From the NCBI GenBank assembly GCA_011321845.1, contig DROQ01000134.1, positions 74,891 to 119,966 on the forward strand: DNA of 45,076 bases, in the 5' to 3' direction. A model generated the notes under the pieces. The model was not told the origin of the DNA. It worked only from the letters and a program-made list of their open reading frames with translations, and did no database searches. This document shows positions 33,375 through 41,776 of the stretch, one piece after another. The number at the start of each line of letters is the position of its first letter. Position 1 is the stretch's first letter. A program made the position numbers and the translations under genes. Source of the DNA: Planctomycetota bacterium. Its GTDB lineage: Bacteria > Planctomycetota > UBA1135 > GCA-002748355.

Positions 33375-35011
33375 GGCGAGGGACTTCTTATTGGCCGATT
33401 CTGTTTCTGGCCTTCTTTCTGAGTTTCGCCTTCCAGGGGCCGCAGAAGCTCAAGGTGCGGGTGAGCTATGTCAGCGGGCGCTCCCTCTTCCTCGACAAGG
33501 GGAGCAGGGACGGGATCCAAGTGGGGGACACCCTGCTGATCCGGTTTCCTGGGGGGCCGCGGCTCAAGCTGCGCATCCTTTCGGTTTCGGAGAGTTCCTC
33601 GCGGGCCCGTGTCCCGGAGGGAGTGCAGGGGGCGAGCGCCGGAGTGAGCGGAGAGATACGGATTCCGCGGGAGCGCCTTCAAAGGCTCAAGGAGAAGGCC
33701 AAGGCCCCCCGCCGCGCCCGCAGCCATCATCCCTGGAAACGCGAGCTGCAACGCGCCCGCCCCGGAGAGCCCCTGCTCGCCCCCGTGATCGCTCGCAAGG
33801 CCTCGGAGCGGCCCAGCCGCTGGGATGGGAGGTTTCGTTTCTACGGTCTTCGCACCTGGGACCGGGACGGGGGACGCGCAACGGGGTTTGGGCTTTTTCG
33901 CCCTGGCTTGAGCCTGCGGGGGCGCAACCCCTTCCGCAACGGGGGGGAGTTGCGGATGGACGCGGAAGTCCAGCGCCGGGAGGTCTACCTCGAGGACGAG
34001 CCCGACACCCAGGACGACAGGGGCCGGGTGAACCGGCTCTACTACGAGAAGGAGGGCGCCTTCTTCTCCTACCGGGCGGGGCGCTTCGTGTCTTCCCACC
34101 ATCCTGAGATCGGGGTGGTGGACGGAGCGGAGGTCCGGGTCCCCCTCTCCCGCAGTCAAACCATGGGGGTCCTCCTCGGAGGGATGCCGGAGGCGACGGA
34201 CGCGTTGACCACGGGGAGGGACCTGGGGATGGCTCTCTACTGGCTCCGGGAGGTGGAGGACTTCCGGCTGCGTTTGGCTTTCGAGAAGACCTGGCACAAG
34301 GGGGTCCCCGACCGGGACCTCTTCGTCGTTTCGGCGGAGAGGAGCTTCGAGGGGGGACCCTCGATTTTTTTCCACTCCCTTTTCGATCATTACGGGGACC
34401 TGGACCAGGTCAAGTCCAAGGGCTTCGAGTGGACCGAAGCCATGCTGCGCCTTAGGCAGGAGATCGCGGAGGGGCAGACCCTCTCGGCTTCCTTTCTTCA
34501 TTTGAAGCTTCCAGAGCTGAAGCGCTTCGAATTCCCCGGCCTCGCGGCGGACCGGTTGCGGAACTTCCGCTCGGATCGCCTGACCCTCAGCTCGGATCAT
34601 GAGCTGGGGGACGGCTTCGAGGCGAGGACTCGACTGGATTTCTGGGAGGACCAGGACAGGGATGGGGTCTCCCTGGAGGCTGGGCTTCGTTCCCAGGATT
34701 TCCTCTTCGAAGACGGGGATGTGGACCTGCTGATCTATCGCCGGACCTCTTCCTTCTTTACCGGGCCGGGGTTTCGGGTCCGGGCCCGCAAACGGATGGG
34801 GGAGTTCGACGGGAGCCTGAGTTACGAATGGGCCGCCTATGAGACCAGGGGAACGGTGTCGGGCGGAGCCACCCTGGTCGATCAATCGGTCGAGATTTCG
34901 GTCGATTACCAACCTCCTGCTCCCTGGTTCGCCTCCCTATTTCTGGAGCGCCGTTTTGGAGATGGGCGGGACTCCTGGAGCCTGGGTATGTTTTTTCAAT
35001 TGAGGTTTTAA
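33371..35011 (+). CDS. Putative outer-membrane beta-barrel of a cytochrome conduit
   Basis: The 546-residue protein has a signal peptide (about residues 1-23). A small SH3-like domain follows at 26-95 (VSYVSGRSLFLDKGSRDGIQ then VGDTLLI). A basic linker runs to about 150. The rest alternates polar and hydrophobic residues in short strands with charged loops. It ends SLGMFFQLRF, with a terminal phenylalanine as in outer-membrane porins. No enzyme motif or CXXCH is present. The ATG overlaps the 23-haem cytochrome stop (33371-33374), and a second multihaem gene follows 41 bases later. That gene order matches known porin-cytochrome conduits (Mtr or Pcc types), although no sequence similarity to MtrB or OmbB is evident. 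Barrel topology is inferred from pattern. Confidence 0.72.
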   Translation: MRRGTSYWPILFLAFFLSFAFQGPQKLKVRVSYVSGRSLFLDKGSRDGIQVGDTLLIRFPGGPRLKLRILSVSESSSRARVPEGVQGASAGVSGEIRIPRERLQRLKEKAKAPRRARSHHPWKRELQRARPGEPLLAPVIARKASERPSRWDGRFRFYGLRTWDRDGGRATGFGLFRPGLSLRGRNPFRNGGELRMDAEVQRREVYLEDEPDTQDDRGRVNRLYYEKEGAFFSYRAGRFVSSHHPEIGVVDGAEVRVPLSRSQTMGVLLGGMPEATDALTTGRDLGMALYWLREVEDFRLRLAFEKTWHKGVPDRDLFVVSAERSFEGGPSIFFHSLFDHYGDLDQVKSKGFEWTEAMLRLRQEIAEGQTLSASFLHLKLPELKRFEFPGLAADRLRNFRSDRLTLSSDHELGDGFEARTRLDFWEDQDRDGVSLEAGLRSQDFLFEDGDVDLLIYRRTSSFFTGPGFRVRARKRMGEFDGSLSYEWAAYETRGTVSGGATLVDQSVEISVDYQPPAPWFASLFLERRFGDGRDSWSLGMFFQLRF

Positions 35012-35052
35012 CCTGGATACGATCCTTCCAAATGGACAGAGCGAGCGGAACG

Positions 35053-36327
35053 ATGGGAAAAAACAGAAGGAACATTCTGAAGCGGCTCATGCTGGCTTTT
35101 TTGGTTTGGCTTCCCATCGCCTGCGTGTTCATCGGGCCTCAGGAGTGGAACCAGGAGCGGGGACCGGTCGTTCCTCATGACAGCTTCCCGGGGGATTGTT
35201 CTCTTTGTCATGTGGGCAACGGCTGGGACAAGATCCGCTCCGACTTCCGGTTCGACCATCTCAAGGAAACCGGGGTGGAACTCAAGGGAGCGCACAAGCG
35301 CGCCGAATGTCTCCTCTGCCACAATGATCGAGGAGGGCTCAAGGCTGCCATGCAGCGGGGTTGCCAGGGTTGCCACGCCGACCCCCACGCAGCCCAGCTG
35401 GGTCAGGACTGCCAGAGCTGCCACAACGAGAACAGCTGGGTCCCGAGGGAGCAGATTTCCAAGCATGCCCGGACGCGCTTCCCCCTTGCGGGGGTGCACG
35501 CGGTAGCGGCTTGCCAGCGTTGTCATCCCGGGGCTCACGTGGGGCGCTTCGGGGGCCTGGACCCTTCCTGCGAGGTCTGTCATAGCAAGGAGTTGGTCCG
35601 TGCGACCGATCCGGATCACAACTCCCAGGGCTGGACCAAGGATTGCCAGCGCTGCCACATTCCGACGGCCTGGGCGGATGCGCGCTTCAACCATGACAGC
35701 TATCCTCTTGTCGGGGAGCATCGGAACAAGGCCTGCTCTCTCTGCCACAAGAACAACGTGTACGCCGGGACTCCGAATCAGTGTGTGGACTGCCACCTCG
35801 CGAACTACCAGGGGACTTCCAACCCCAATCACACGACGGCCGGCTTCGGGACGGACTGCGAGCGTTGCCACTCTCCCTATGGTTGGTCGGGGGCCAACTT
35901 TGACCATGACCAGTTCTTCGTCCTGCGAGGCTCACACAAGGGGCTGGATTGCAGCAAATGCCATAAGAACGGGGTATACAAGGGGACACCCACCGATTGC
36001 GCCTCCTGTCATATCAACGATTACAACAACACGACGAATCCGGGCCACAAGGCGGCGGGTTTTCCGACGACCTGCGAAACCTGTCACAATGAAACGAGTT
36101 GGCAAGGGGCGACCTTCGATCACACGGCCTTCCCGATCGACTCGGGGAAACACAAGGGGCTTTCCTGCTCGGACTGCCATCCCAACCTCGCGCAACCGAA
36201 GACCTTTACCTGTCTCAGTTGCCATGAGCACAACAAGACCAAAATGGACGACAAGCACAAGGATGTGTCGGGGTATAGCTGGACGAGCTCCGCCTGCTAC
36301 TCCTGCCACCCCAAGGGCAAGGGGTAG
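35053..36327 (+). CDS. 16-haem c-type cytochrome, possible lipoprotein
   Basis: The 424-residue protein has 16 CXXCH motifs. A membrane segment near the N-terminus ends in WLPIAC, which could be an imperfect lipobox, implying attachment to the outer membrane. Two long copies of a motif (YxGTPxxCxxCH then NPxHxxAGF then CxxCH) are back to back at about residues 236-340, showing internal duplication. Histidines before CXXCH again follow the FDH...GxH pattern of the 23-haem protein. ATG 35053 gives a basic start MGKNRRNILKR; ATG 35032 would add seven residues. Its likely role is the outer or extracellular electron-exchange partner of the beta-barrel. The stop codon TAG lies inside the first half-unit of the downstream palindrome array. 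Confidence 0.9.
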   Translation: MGKNRRNILKRLMLAFLVWLPIACVFIGPQEWNQERGPVVPHDSFPGDCSLCHVGNGWDKIRSDFRFDHLKETGVELKGAHKRAECLLCHNDRGGLKAAMQRGCQGCHADPHAAQLGQDCQSCHNENSWVPREQISKHARTRFPLAGVHAVAACQRCHPGAHVGRFGGLDPSCEVCHSKELVRATDPDHNSQGWTKDCQRCHIPTAWADARFNHDSYPLVGEHRNKACSLCHKNNVYAGTPNQCVDCHLANYQGTSNPNHTTAGFGTDCERCHSPYGWSGANFDHDQFFVLRGSHKGLDCSKCHKNGVYKGTPTDCASCHINDYNNTTNPGHKAAGFPTTCETCHNETSWQGATFDHTAFPIDSGKHKGLSCSDCHPNLAQPKTFTCLSCHEHNKTKMDDKHKDVSGYSWTSSACYSCHPKGKG

Positions 36328-36516
36328 GGAAGGCCGGTAGGGAACGCCGGTAGGGAACGCCTCCAGGCGTTTCATGTAGGAAAAGCCTCCAGGCTTTTCA
36401 TGGAAACACCTGGAGGTGTTTCCTACTCAAAACCCCTGGAGGGGTTTTCTACTCAAAACCCCTGGAGGGGTTTTCTACGCAAAACGTCTGGAGACGTTTT
36501 CTACTGGGTTTTCTAC
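36322..36516. repeat. Array of 26-bp-period palindromic repeats filling a convergent gap
   Basis: Six perfect hairpins have centres at 36363.5, 36389.5, 36412.5, 36438.5, 36464.5 and 36490.5. Five centre spacings are 26, 23, 26, 26 and 26 bases. The arms vary but always pair: AACGCCT/AGGCGTT, AAAAGCCT/AGGCTTTT, GGAAACACCT/AGGTGTTTCC, AAAACCCCT/AGGGGTTTT (twice) and AAAACGTCT/AGACGTTTT. Units 1-2 have a CC centre and follow GTAGG; units 3-6 have a GG centre and precede CTAC, so the two groups are opposite in orientation. Half-units flank them: GTAGGGA at 36324, 36337 and 36350 (13 bases apart) and GGGTTTTCTACT at 36505-36516. The array fills the space between the stop codons of the 16-haem cytochrome and the CpsD-like genes. 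Possible roles are bidirectional termination or a mobile palindromic element. Confidence 0.9.
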
Positions 36517-37200
36517 TTAGACGAGGCGTTCGAGAAAGAGGGGGAGGTCGTAGGTGATGCGGTTGAGAACTACGCCGCCCACCGGGACTCCGAGATCGCG
36601 GAGAGTCTGCACCGATTTTTGCACCGCCTGCTTTCTCGCGCGGTTGGCCTCGGCCACGAGGATGGCCAGATCCATGCCCCGGAGGATCGGTCCCGCTTCG
36701 GGCGCTGCCGACAGCGGAGGAATGTCCACGACGATGATCTCCGCCGTTCCCTGCAGATCGGAGAAGAGCCGGTGGATCCCCCCGTCCCCAAAGGGGGTGA
36801 AAAGATCCGAAAGGGGTTTTCCCGCGGGGATGAGATCCACAAAAGGAGCCACCTGGTAGCGAAGGGATTCGCCGAGCTGAGCCGTGCTGTCGAAATACTC
36901 GCAGAGACCCGGAGTTCCCACCACGTTGAAGTGATCCGCCAGAGAGGGGTTGCGCAGGTTGGTCTCCACCAGGACCGTCCGCCGTCCCTGCTCTCCCAAA
37001 AAGACCGCGAGGTTGCCGGCGATGGTCGTCGTCCCTTCGCCGGGGAGGGTGGAGCAGACCCCGATGCGAAGGGGTTTGTCCCCCGTATCGGGGAGGGTCA
37101 CGCTGAGCCGGCTCCAGAGATGACGGATCTCCTCGCGCAGGACCTGGGCTTTGATCCCTCTCGCTCCGGTCTTCGGATCACTTCCAACGATGCTTTTCAT
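36517..37200 (-). CDS. CpsD/CapB-like polysaccharide ATPase with altered Walker A
   Basis: The 227-residue protein has the fold of cytoplasmic tyrosine-kinase-like ATPases that work with Wzz/GumC proteins in capsule or exopolysaccharide export. The Walker A region CSTLPGEGTTTIAGN (residues 49-63) has Thr57 where the usual GEGKS/T lysine stands. The Walker A' region reads VLVETNLRNPS rather than the usual VDADLRRP. A Walker-B-like VVDIPPL is near residue 157. The C-terminus ends in DLPLFLERLV, without the tyrosine cluster of true BY-kinases. GGAG lies 7 bases before the ATG. It follows the Wzz-like gene after 97 bases on the same strand. ATP binding may be non-canonical, and kinase activity is doubtful. 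Confidence 0.82.
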   Translation of the reverse strand: MKSIVGSDPKTGARGIKAQVLREEIRHLWSRLSVTLPDTGDKPLRIGVCSTLPGEGTTTIAGNLAVFLGEQGRRTVLVETNLRNPSLADHFNVVGTPGLCEYFDSTAQLGESLRYQVAPFVDLIPAGKPLSDLFTPFGDGGIHRLFSDLQGTAEIIVVDIPPLSAAPEAGPILRGMDLAILVAEANRARKQAVQKSVQTLRDLGVPVGGVVLNRITYDLPLFLERLV

Positions 37201-37297
37201 GCTTCTTCTCCCAGTTTGCCCTGGCCTTCTCTTCCCAGCTTTTTCTTTCCAGCTTTCGGGTAAGGGCCTTGAATCTCTTTCTCGCGTTCTCCTGAGG

Positions 37298-38944
37298 TCA
37301 ACCCCAAGTCCGGATCCTCAGGTTCTGGTGGCGCCGCATGTCCCGTTTCTTCAACTTGGGAACCGAGGCGAGGACCTTGACCCCCTCGATGTCCTCCAGG
37401 TCCTCGGGATCGTGGACCTGGGTGTCGGTGATGGTCTTGAGGAGGAGGAGGACCAGGGCGAAGAAGAACCCGCCGAGCAGCCCGCCGATGGTCATCTTGG
37501 CGCGGGCCGGTCCGTCCTTTTCGATGGGGAGGCTGGCTTTGGCGATGATCTGCAGGGAACCGGAACCCTCGAGAGCGGCCTTGGCTTTTTTCTGGGCGAG
37601 GGCGAGGCGATCCTCTTCCATCGCCAGATCCCGATCGGCGGCATTCAACTTGCGCTTCAGCTGGGAAAAGGTCTCCCGCTGTTTCAGCAGCCTGGTGAGC
37701 CTCTTCTCCGCCTGGTCGAGCTGTTTCCTGGTCTGAAGGAGGCTGTTCTGGGCCACTTCGAGGTCGATCTTGAGGTCCTGGATCTTGGCGTCGGTGGAAC
37801 TGTAGTCGGTGTTCAGGACCTTGCGTTTCTGGATGTGGGTGAGGGGGTCCTTTTTCAGTTCGGCCTCCAGTTCTTTGTTCTTGGCCTTGAGGAGGGCAGT
37901 CAGCCTTTTGATCTCCCGATTCCCCGGGACGAACTTGGATTTGGCTTCCTCGAGTGCGGTTTCCAACTCCTGGATCCTTGTCTGGAGAACGAGGACCTTG
38001 GGCCGGGGCTCGGTGATGGGCTCTTCGACCACGCTGTATTGGGGGATGGTCTGAATCCGCTTGCGAAGTGTGTCCAGAATGATCTTGGAGGTTTCGATTT
38101 TGTTCCGAATCCGGGTCTCCTCGGTCCGCATGACCCGAACTTCTTCCTGGGCCTGCTTGAGTTCTTCCTCGAAGTCCTGGACGTTGAGATTCCTCAGAAA
38201 CTGCTGGTAGGCAAGCTCCGCCTTTTTGTAGCGTTGCTTGGATTTCAGGTAGTCCTTCTTCACGTCCTCGAGGTCGGAGTCGGTGTAGGCCTTGACGTGC
38301 TGCTTGCGGGCTTCCTCCATGTAGGTCATGAGGATCTTCCGAGCCAGGAGAGGGTCATTGGTCGTGTAGGAGACGTTGATCAGCTCGGAGCGCCGGGGCA
38401 TGGATACCCCAAGATTGGAGCGAAGGGCCAAGAGGGCGTCCGCTCGCGTCGCCCGGTAATCGCCGGGGTCGTTGGCCCATTTTTGGAACTTCAAAATGGG
38501 GCGGCGGATCTTGTCCTTGAGGGTCTCTCCCGGGTGGGGAGTGGGAATGGTCGGTTGATAGGGGTGGACGATGGTGTCGGGGCCGAGGCGGTTGATGACT
38601 CCGAGGAGCAGCTCATCCGAATAGAGGAGGGCCTGGGCGTTGGCCTGGAGGTGGAGCCTGGCAGGCGCGTTCTCGATGTTGAGGGGGTTCAGGCTCCTCG
38701 TCTCGCCTGCGTTCCGGGCGACAAAGGCCCCCGTGCTCGTATAAAAATTGGGCGTCGAAATGGCGACGAAGGCACCGATGAGGGTGCCGAGGGCCATGAA
38801 GGTCGCCAAAAAGAGCTTCCCACGGAAGACTCCAGCCAAAACCTGTTTCAAGGACAGAGCTTTTTCCTTCTCCGGCGGCCGGGGCTGGAGGATGGGGAGT
38901 TGTGTGATGGGTTGCAGTTCGTTTTTTGACATCAGGTTCGGCAT
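37298..38944 (-). CDS. Wzz/GumC-like polysaccharide chain-length protein
   Basis: The 548-residue protein has two membrane helices, near residues 43-63 and 494-512. Between them are an alpha/beta region (about 65-190) and long charged coiled coils from about 200 to 465. This is the Wzz/GumC/Vps plan, in which a periplasmic helical bundle sets polymer length and export. The C-terminal cytosolic tail VHDPEDLEDIEGVKVLASVP is the usual segment that contacts or precedes the CpsD ATPase, here a separate gene 97 bases downstream. The ATG at 38944 and one at 38932 are both possible; neither has a strong ribosome-binding site. It is divergent from the sugar-transferase gene. Confidence 0.88.
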   Translation of the reverse strand: MPNLMSKNELQPITQLPILQPRPPEKEKALSLKQVLAGVFRGKLFLATFMALGTLIGAFVAISTPNFYTSTGAFVARNAGETRSLNPLNIENAPARLHLQANAQALLYSDELLLGVINRLGPDTIVHPYQPTIPTPHPGETLKDKIRRPILKFQKWANDPGDYRATRADALLALRSNLGVSMPRRSELINVSYTTNDPLLARKILMTYMEEARKQHVKAYTDSDLEDVKKDYLKSKQRYKKAELAYQQFLRNLNVQDFEEELKQAQEEVRVMRTEETRIRNKIETSKIILDTLRKRIQTIPQYSVVEEPITEPRPKVLVLQTRIQELETALEEAKSKFVPGNREIKRLTALLKAKNKELEAELKKDPLTHIQKRKVLNTDYSSTDAKIQDLKIDLEVAQNSLLQTRKQLDQAEKRLTRLLKQRETFSQLKRKLNAADRDLAMEEDRLALAQKKAKAALEGSGSLQIIAKASLPIEKDGPARAKMTIGGLLGGFFFALVLLLLKTITDTQVHDPEDLEDIEGVKVLASVPKLKKRDMRRHQNLRIRTWG

Positions 38945-39306
38945 CGAGGCTCTATCGGTGAAAGTTGCAATTGTTTACCCTTGTGGACCCAGGTCGCCGC
39001 GGGTTCCCTTTCAGGGGCGCCTGGGCGGGACCTCGTGGATCTTCAGGAATCCTTCTTCTGGTGCATCTGTTAATGTATGTCGTCTTCCCTTCCCTTAGGC
39101 CTTTTGGGTCTTGGAAAAAACTTCTCGCCCTGGGAAATCCCTCCCATAAACCGGGCCAATACGGGAGAGAGGCTTCAAGTTTCCGCTGCCACCGGTCGAG
39201 CTAGAGAGGGGACCGTAAATCCAGTCTTCGTCCCAGACGCAATTTGGGCTAAACATTTTGCCTGAAAAGGTCCATTCCTCAAGGGCTCGAGGAAGCAAAT
39301 CCCTAA
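38945..39306. other. Intergenic region between divergent polysaccharide genes
   Basis: This 362-base gap should contain the promoters of both arms of the polysaccharide locus. The only clear structure is a hairpin TTCCTC/GAGGAA at 39275-39294 with an 8-base loop, ending 12 bases before the sugar-transferase start. It could affect translation. No gene or RNA family is recognised. Confidence 0.45.
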
Positions 39307-40713
39307 ATGATCCAGGAACGACAGAACTTACTCGGACACCTCTTTCGCCTAGGGGACCTCTTGATCCTCTGCGGAGCGGCCTGGGTGAGTCGCCACCTTG
39401 GTGGGGCTTTGGTTTCCCATCCTCCCTTCCCCGAGGACTCGGGAGCGATCTGGGGAGGGTTCTTCTTCCTCTCGGCGGCCTGGCTCTTCGTCTCCTGGAG
39501 ACGGGACCTCTATGTTTCCCGGAGGACCGAGAACCTGCTCCACGAGATTTCGGCCCTGGCGGAAGTCCTCCTTTTCTCTCTCGGCGTGGCCGTGTTCGCG
39601 TCCTACCTCTTCCTTGGGGGACTCCCCTTCGAGCCCTTGGCCACCCTCCTGGTCGCCTTCGGGGTTTTCGGCCTGGAGCGGATGGTGCTCAGGACAAGCC
39701 TCCGCTTCCTCCGGGCCAAGGGTTTCAACTACCGTTACGTCCTGATGGTGGGGGAGGGGCGGGCGGCTGAGATCCTGGTTCGGAACTTCCACTCCAATCC
39801 CTCCTTCGGGATCCGGGTTCTGGGCTCGATCACCTTTGGGGGCGAGGGGGGCAAGCGTCTTCAGAGTCTGCGCCATTTCGGCTCCATCCAACGACTCAAG
39901 AGTGTCCTCTCCAACTATGTCGTGGATACGGTTCTCCTCGCCCCCTCGGAGATGGCGAGCGTCCATGAGATCAACCAGGTCCTCCAGCTTTGCGACGAGG
40001 CGGGGATCCCCTGCAACTATGCCCCGGGGTTTTTCTCCCTCCAGAACCTTCTCCCCGAGGTCGTCTGGTACGGAAACGTCCCGGCCTTCTCCTTCCATAC
40101 CAAGGCGGGCGCCTCCGCTTCCTTCGCCATCAAGCGTATGATCGACGTGCTGGTCTCCGGTGCTTTGATCATCCTCCTGTCCCCGGTCCTGATCCTCTTC
40201 GCTTTCCTGGTCTGGCTCCATGACCGGGGTCCCATTCTCTTCAAGCAGCCTCGCTCCGGGCTCCACGGCAAGGTGTTCCAATGTCTCAAGTTCCGGAGCA
40301 TGTGCCTCGACGCCGAGGACAAACTCAAGGAGTTGGCCAAGGAGAATGAGCAGGACGGTCCCGTCTTCAAGATCAAAAAGGACCCTCGAATCACCCCCAT
40401 CGGGCGCTTCCTGCGCAAGTTCAGCCTGGATGAGTTGCCCCAGCTCTTCAATGTTCTCAAAGGGGACATGAGCCTCGTTGGGCCCAGGCCCCCCTTGCCC
40501 TCCGAGGTGGTGCAGTATGACTGGTGGCAGCGCCGCCGCCTCTCCGTGCGCCCCGGGATCACTTGCATCTGGCAGGTCTGGGGCAGGAACCGGGTCTCCT
40601 TCCAGCGCTGGGTGGAAATGGACCTCTATTACATCGACAACTGGTCTCTCTGGATGGACTTCAAGCTCCTGCTTCGGACGGTCCAGGTCGTCTTCCGTGG
40701 AACAGGGATGTAG
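39307..40713 (+). CDS. Polyprenyl-phosphate sugar phosphotransferase (WbaP/GumD-like)
   Basis: The 468-residue protein is a polyisoprenyl-phosphate hexose-1-phosphate transferase, which starts exopolysaccharide repeat units on undecaprenyl phosphate at the inner membrane. Four N-terminal helices lie within residues 10-135. A Rossmann-like central domain spans about 140-270. The catalytic C-terminal domain begins at KRMIDVLVSG, contains KFRSMCLDAE and KFSLDELPQLFNVLKGDMSLVGPRP, and ends with SVRPGITCIWQVWGRN. All the family's conserved blocks are present. The ATG 39307 has GAGGAAG about 11 bases upstream. It is 7 bases before the GT2 gene and divergent from the Wzz-like gene. The sugar (glucose, galactose or other) is not predictable. 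Confidence 0.93.
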   Translation: MIQERQNLLGHLFRLGDLLILCGAAWVSRHLGGALVSHPPFPEDSGAIWGGFFFLSAAWLFVSWRRDLYVSRRTENLLHEISALAEVLLFSLGVAVFASYLFLGGLPFEPLATLLVAFGVFGLERMVLRTSLRFLRAKGFNYRYVLMVGEGRAAEILVRNFHSNPSFGIRVLGSITFGGEGGKRLQSLRHFGSIQRLKSVLSNYVVDTVLLAPSEMASVHEINQVLQLCDEAGIPCNYAPGFFSLQNLLPEVVWYGNVPAFSFHTKAGASASFAIKRMIDVLVSGALIILLSPVLILFAFLVWLHDRGPILFKQPRSGLHGKVFQCLKFRSMCLDAEDKLKELAKENEQDGPVFKIKKDPRITPIGRFLRKFSLDELPQLFNVLKGDMSLVGPRPPLPSEVVQYDWWQRRRLSVRPGITCIWQVWGRNRVSFQRWVEMDLYYIDNWSLWMDFKLLLRTVQVVFRGTGM

Positions 40714-40720
40714 ATCGGGA

Positions 40721-41776
40721 ATGACGGAGGAGACAAACAGAGGGATCTCACTGGTCATTGTGAACTGGAACACCAAGGATCTGCTCCTTGGACTCTTGCA
40801 ATCCCTGGACCCGGAGAGTTCCGGCTGGAAGAGGCCCGTCGAGGTCCTGGTCGTGGACAATGACAGCTCGGACGGCAGCGTGGAGGCGGTTCGGGAGGCC
40901 TACCCCTGGGTCCATCTGCTTCCCCAAAAAGAGAACCTCGGTTTCGCCGGCGGGGTGAACCGGGGGTTGGAGCGGGCCCGTTATCCCTGGGTTTGCCTTG
41001 TGAACACGGATGTCGTCGCCAGGCCCGAGGCTTTCGAGGCTCTTCTGGAGTACGCGGAGCGGCATCCCGAGGCGGGGGTCGTTGGGCCCCGGATCCTGAA
41101 CGAGGACGGGAGCCTCCAAAACTCCTTCCGCCGCTTTCCCTCGATCTGGATGCAGGTCTGCCTGAGCCTCTGGTTCCACCGCCTCGCCCCCAATTCTCCC
41201 CTGTTGAATGGAGAACGGTATTCGGGGACCCGCTTCGAGCAACCCGCCCCCGTGGACTATGTCAGTGGCTGTCTCTTTTTGATGCGCCGGGACCTGATCG
41301 ACAAGATCGGAGGCCTTGACGAAGGTTTCTTCATGTACTTCGAGGAAACCGATTTCTGCCAGCGAACCTGGAAGGCGGGGTACGAAGTGCATTACGCGCC
41401 GGTCTCTACTTTTGCCCACCACGCGGGCGCGTCGGCGAAAAAGGCGAGAAAGAGAACCTTCCTGGCCTTCCGTCGCAGCCAGATCCGTTACATGAAGCTC
41501 CACAAGGGGCGCTTCGCGGCCTTTTGGATGCGGCTGGCCATGATGCTCTTCCTCCTGCTCCGCGTTCCCGTCTGGCTCCTGCTCTCGCTGATGCCGGGGG
41601 AGAGGGGGGCGATCGCCCGCTCCAACCTCTCCGTTTCCCTGAGCGCCCTGGGAGACCTCCTTAAGCCCCACCCATGGATTCCTCCCAAAACGGAACTCGC
41701 CAAGGCCCGAGGAGAGGATGCCTCCGGGCGGGAAGAATCCGAACCCCGCGAACCCGCTCAGCCCCCGATCCGGTAG
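40721..41776 (+). CDS. GT2 family glycosyltransferase
   Basis: The 351-residue protein is a GT-A fold glycosyltransferase of family 2, related to rhamnosyltransferases. Landmarks are SLVIVNWNTKD at 10-20, VVDNDSSDGS at 44-53, NLGFAGGVNRG at 72-82 and the metal-site-like VNTDVV at 94-99. YVSGCLFLMRRD and the GLDEGFFMYFEETDFC block follow. A hydrophobic segment near residue 270-290 may associate it with the membrane. It should add the second sugar to the lipid-linked precursor made by the upstream enzyme. The ATG 40721 lies 7 bases after that gene's stop. Its last 19 bases overlap the convergent large gene. Confidence 0.92.
   Translation: MTEETNRGISLVIVNWNTKDLLLGLLQSLDPESSGWKRPVEVLVVDNDSSDGSVEAVREAYPWVHLLPQKENLGFAGGVNRGLERARYPWVCLVNTDVVARPEAFEALLEYAERHPEAGVVGPRILNEDGSLQNSFRRFPSIWMQVCLSLWFHRLAPNSPLLNGERYSGTRFEQPAPVDYVSGCLFLMRRDLIDKIGGLDEGFFMYFEETDFCQRTWKAGYEVHYAPVSTFAHHAGASAKKARKRTFLAFRRSQIRYMKLHKGRFAAFWMRLAMMLFLLLRVPVWLLLSLMPGERGAIARSNLSVSLSALGDLLKPHPWIPPKTELAKARGEDASGREESEPREPAQPPIR

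Noticed and set aside
36322-36516. CRISPR array
   Set aside because: The repeated part is itself the variable palindrome and the linkers are short and conserved; there are no constant repeats with unique spacers and no cas genes.
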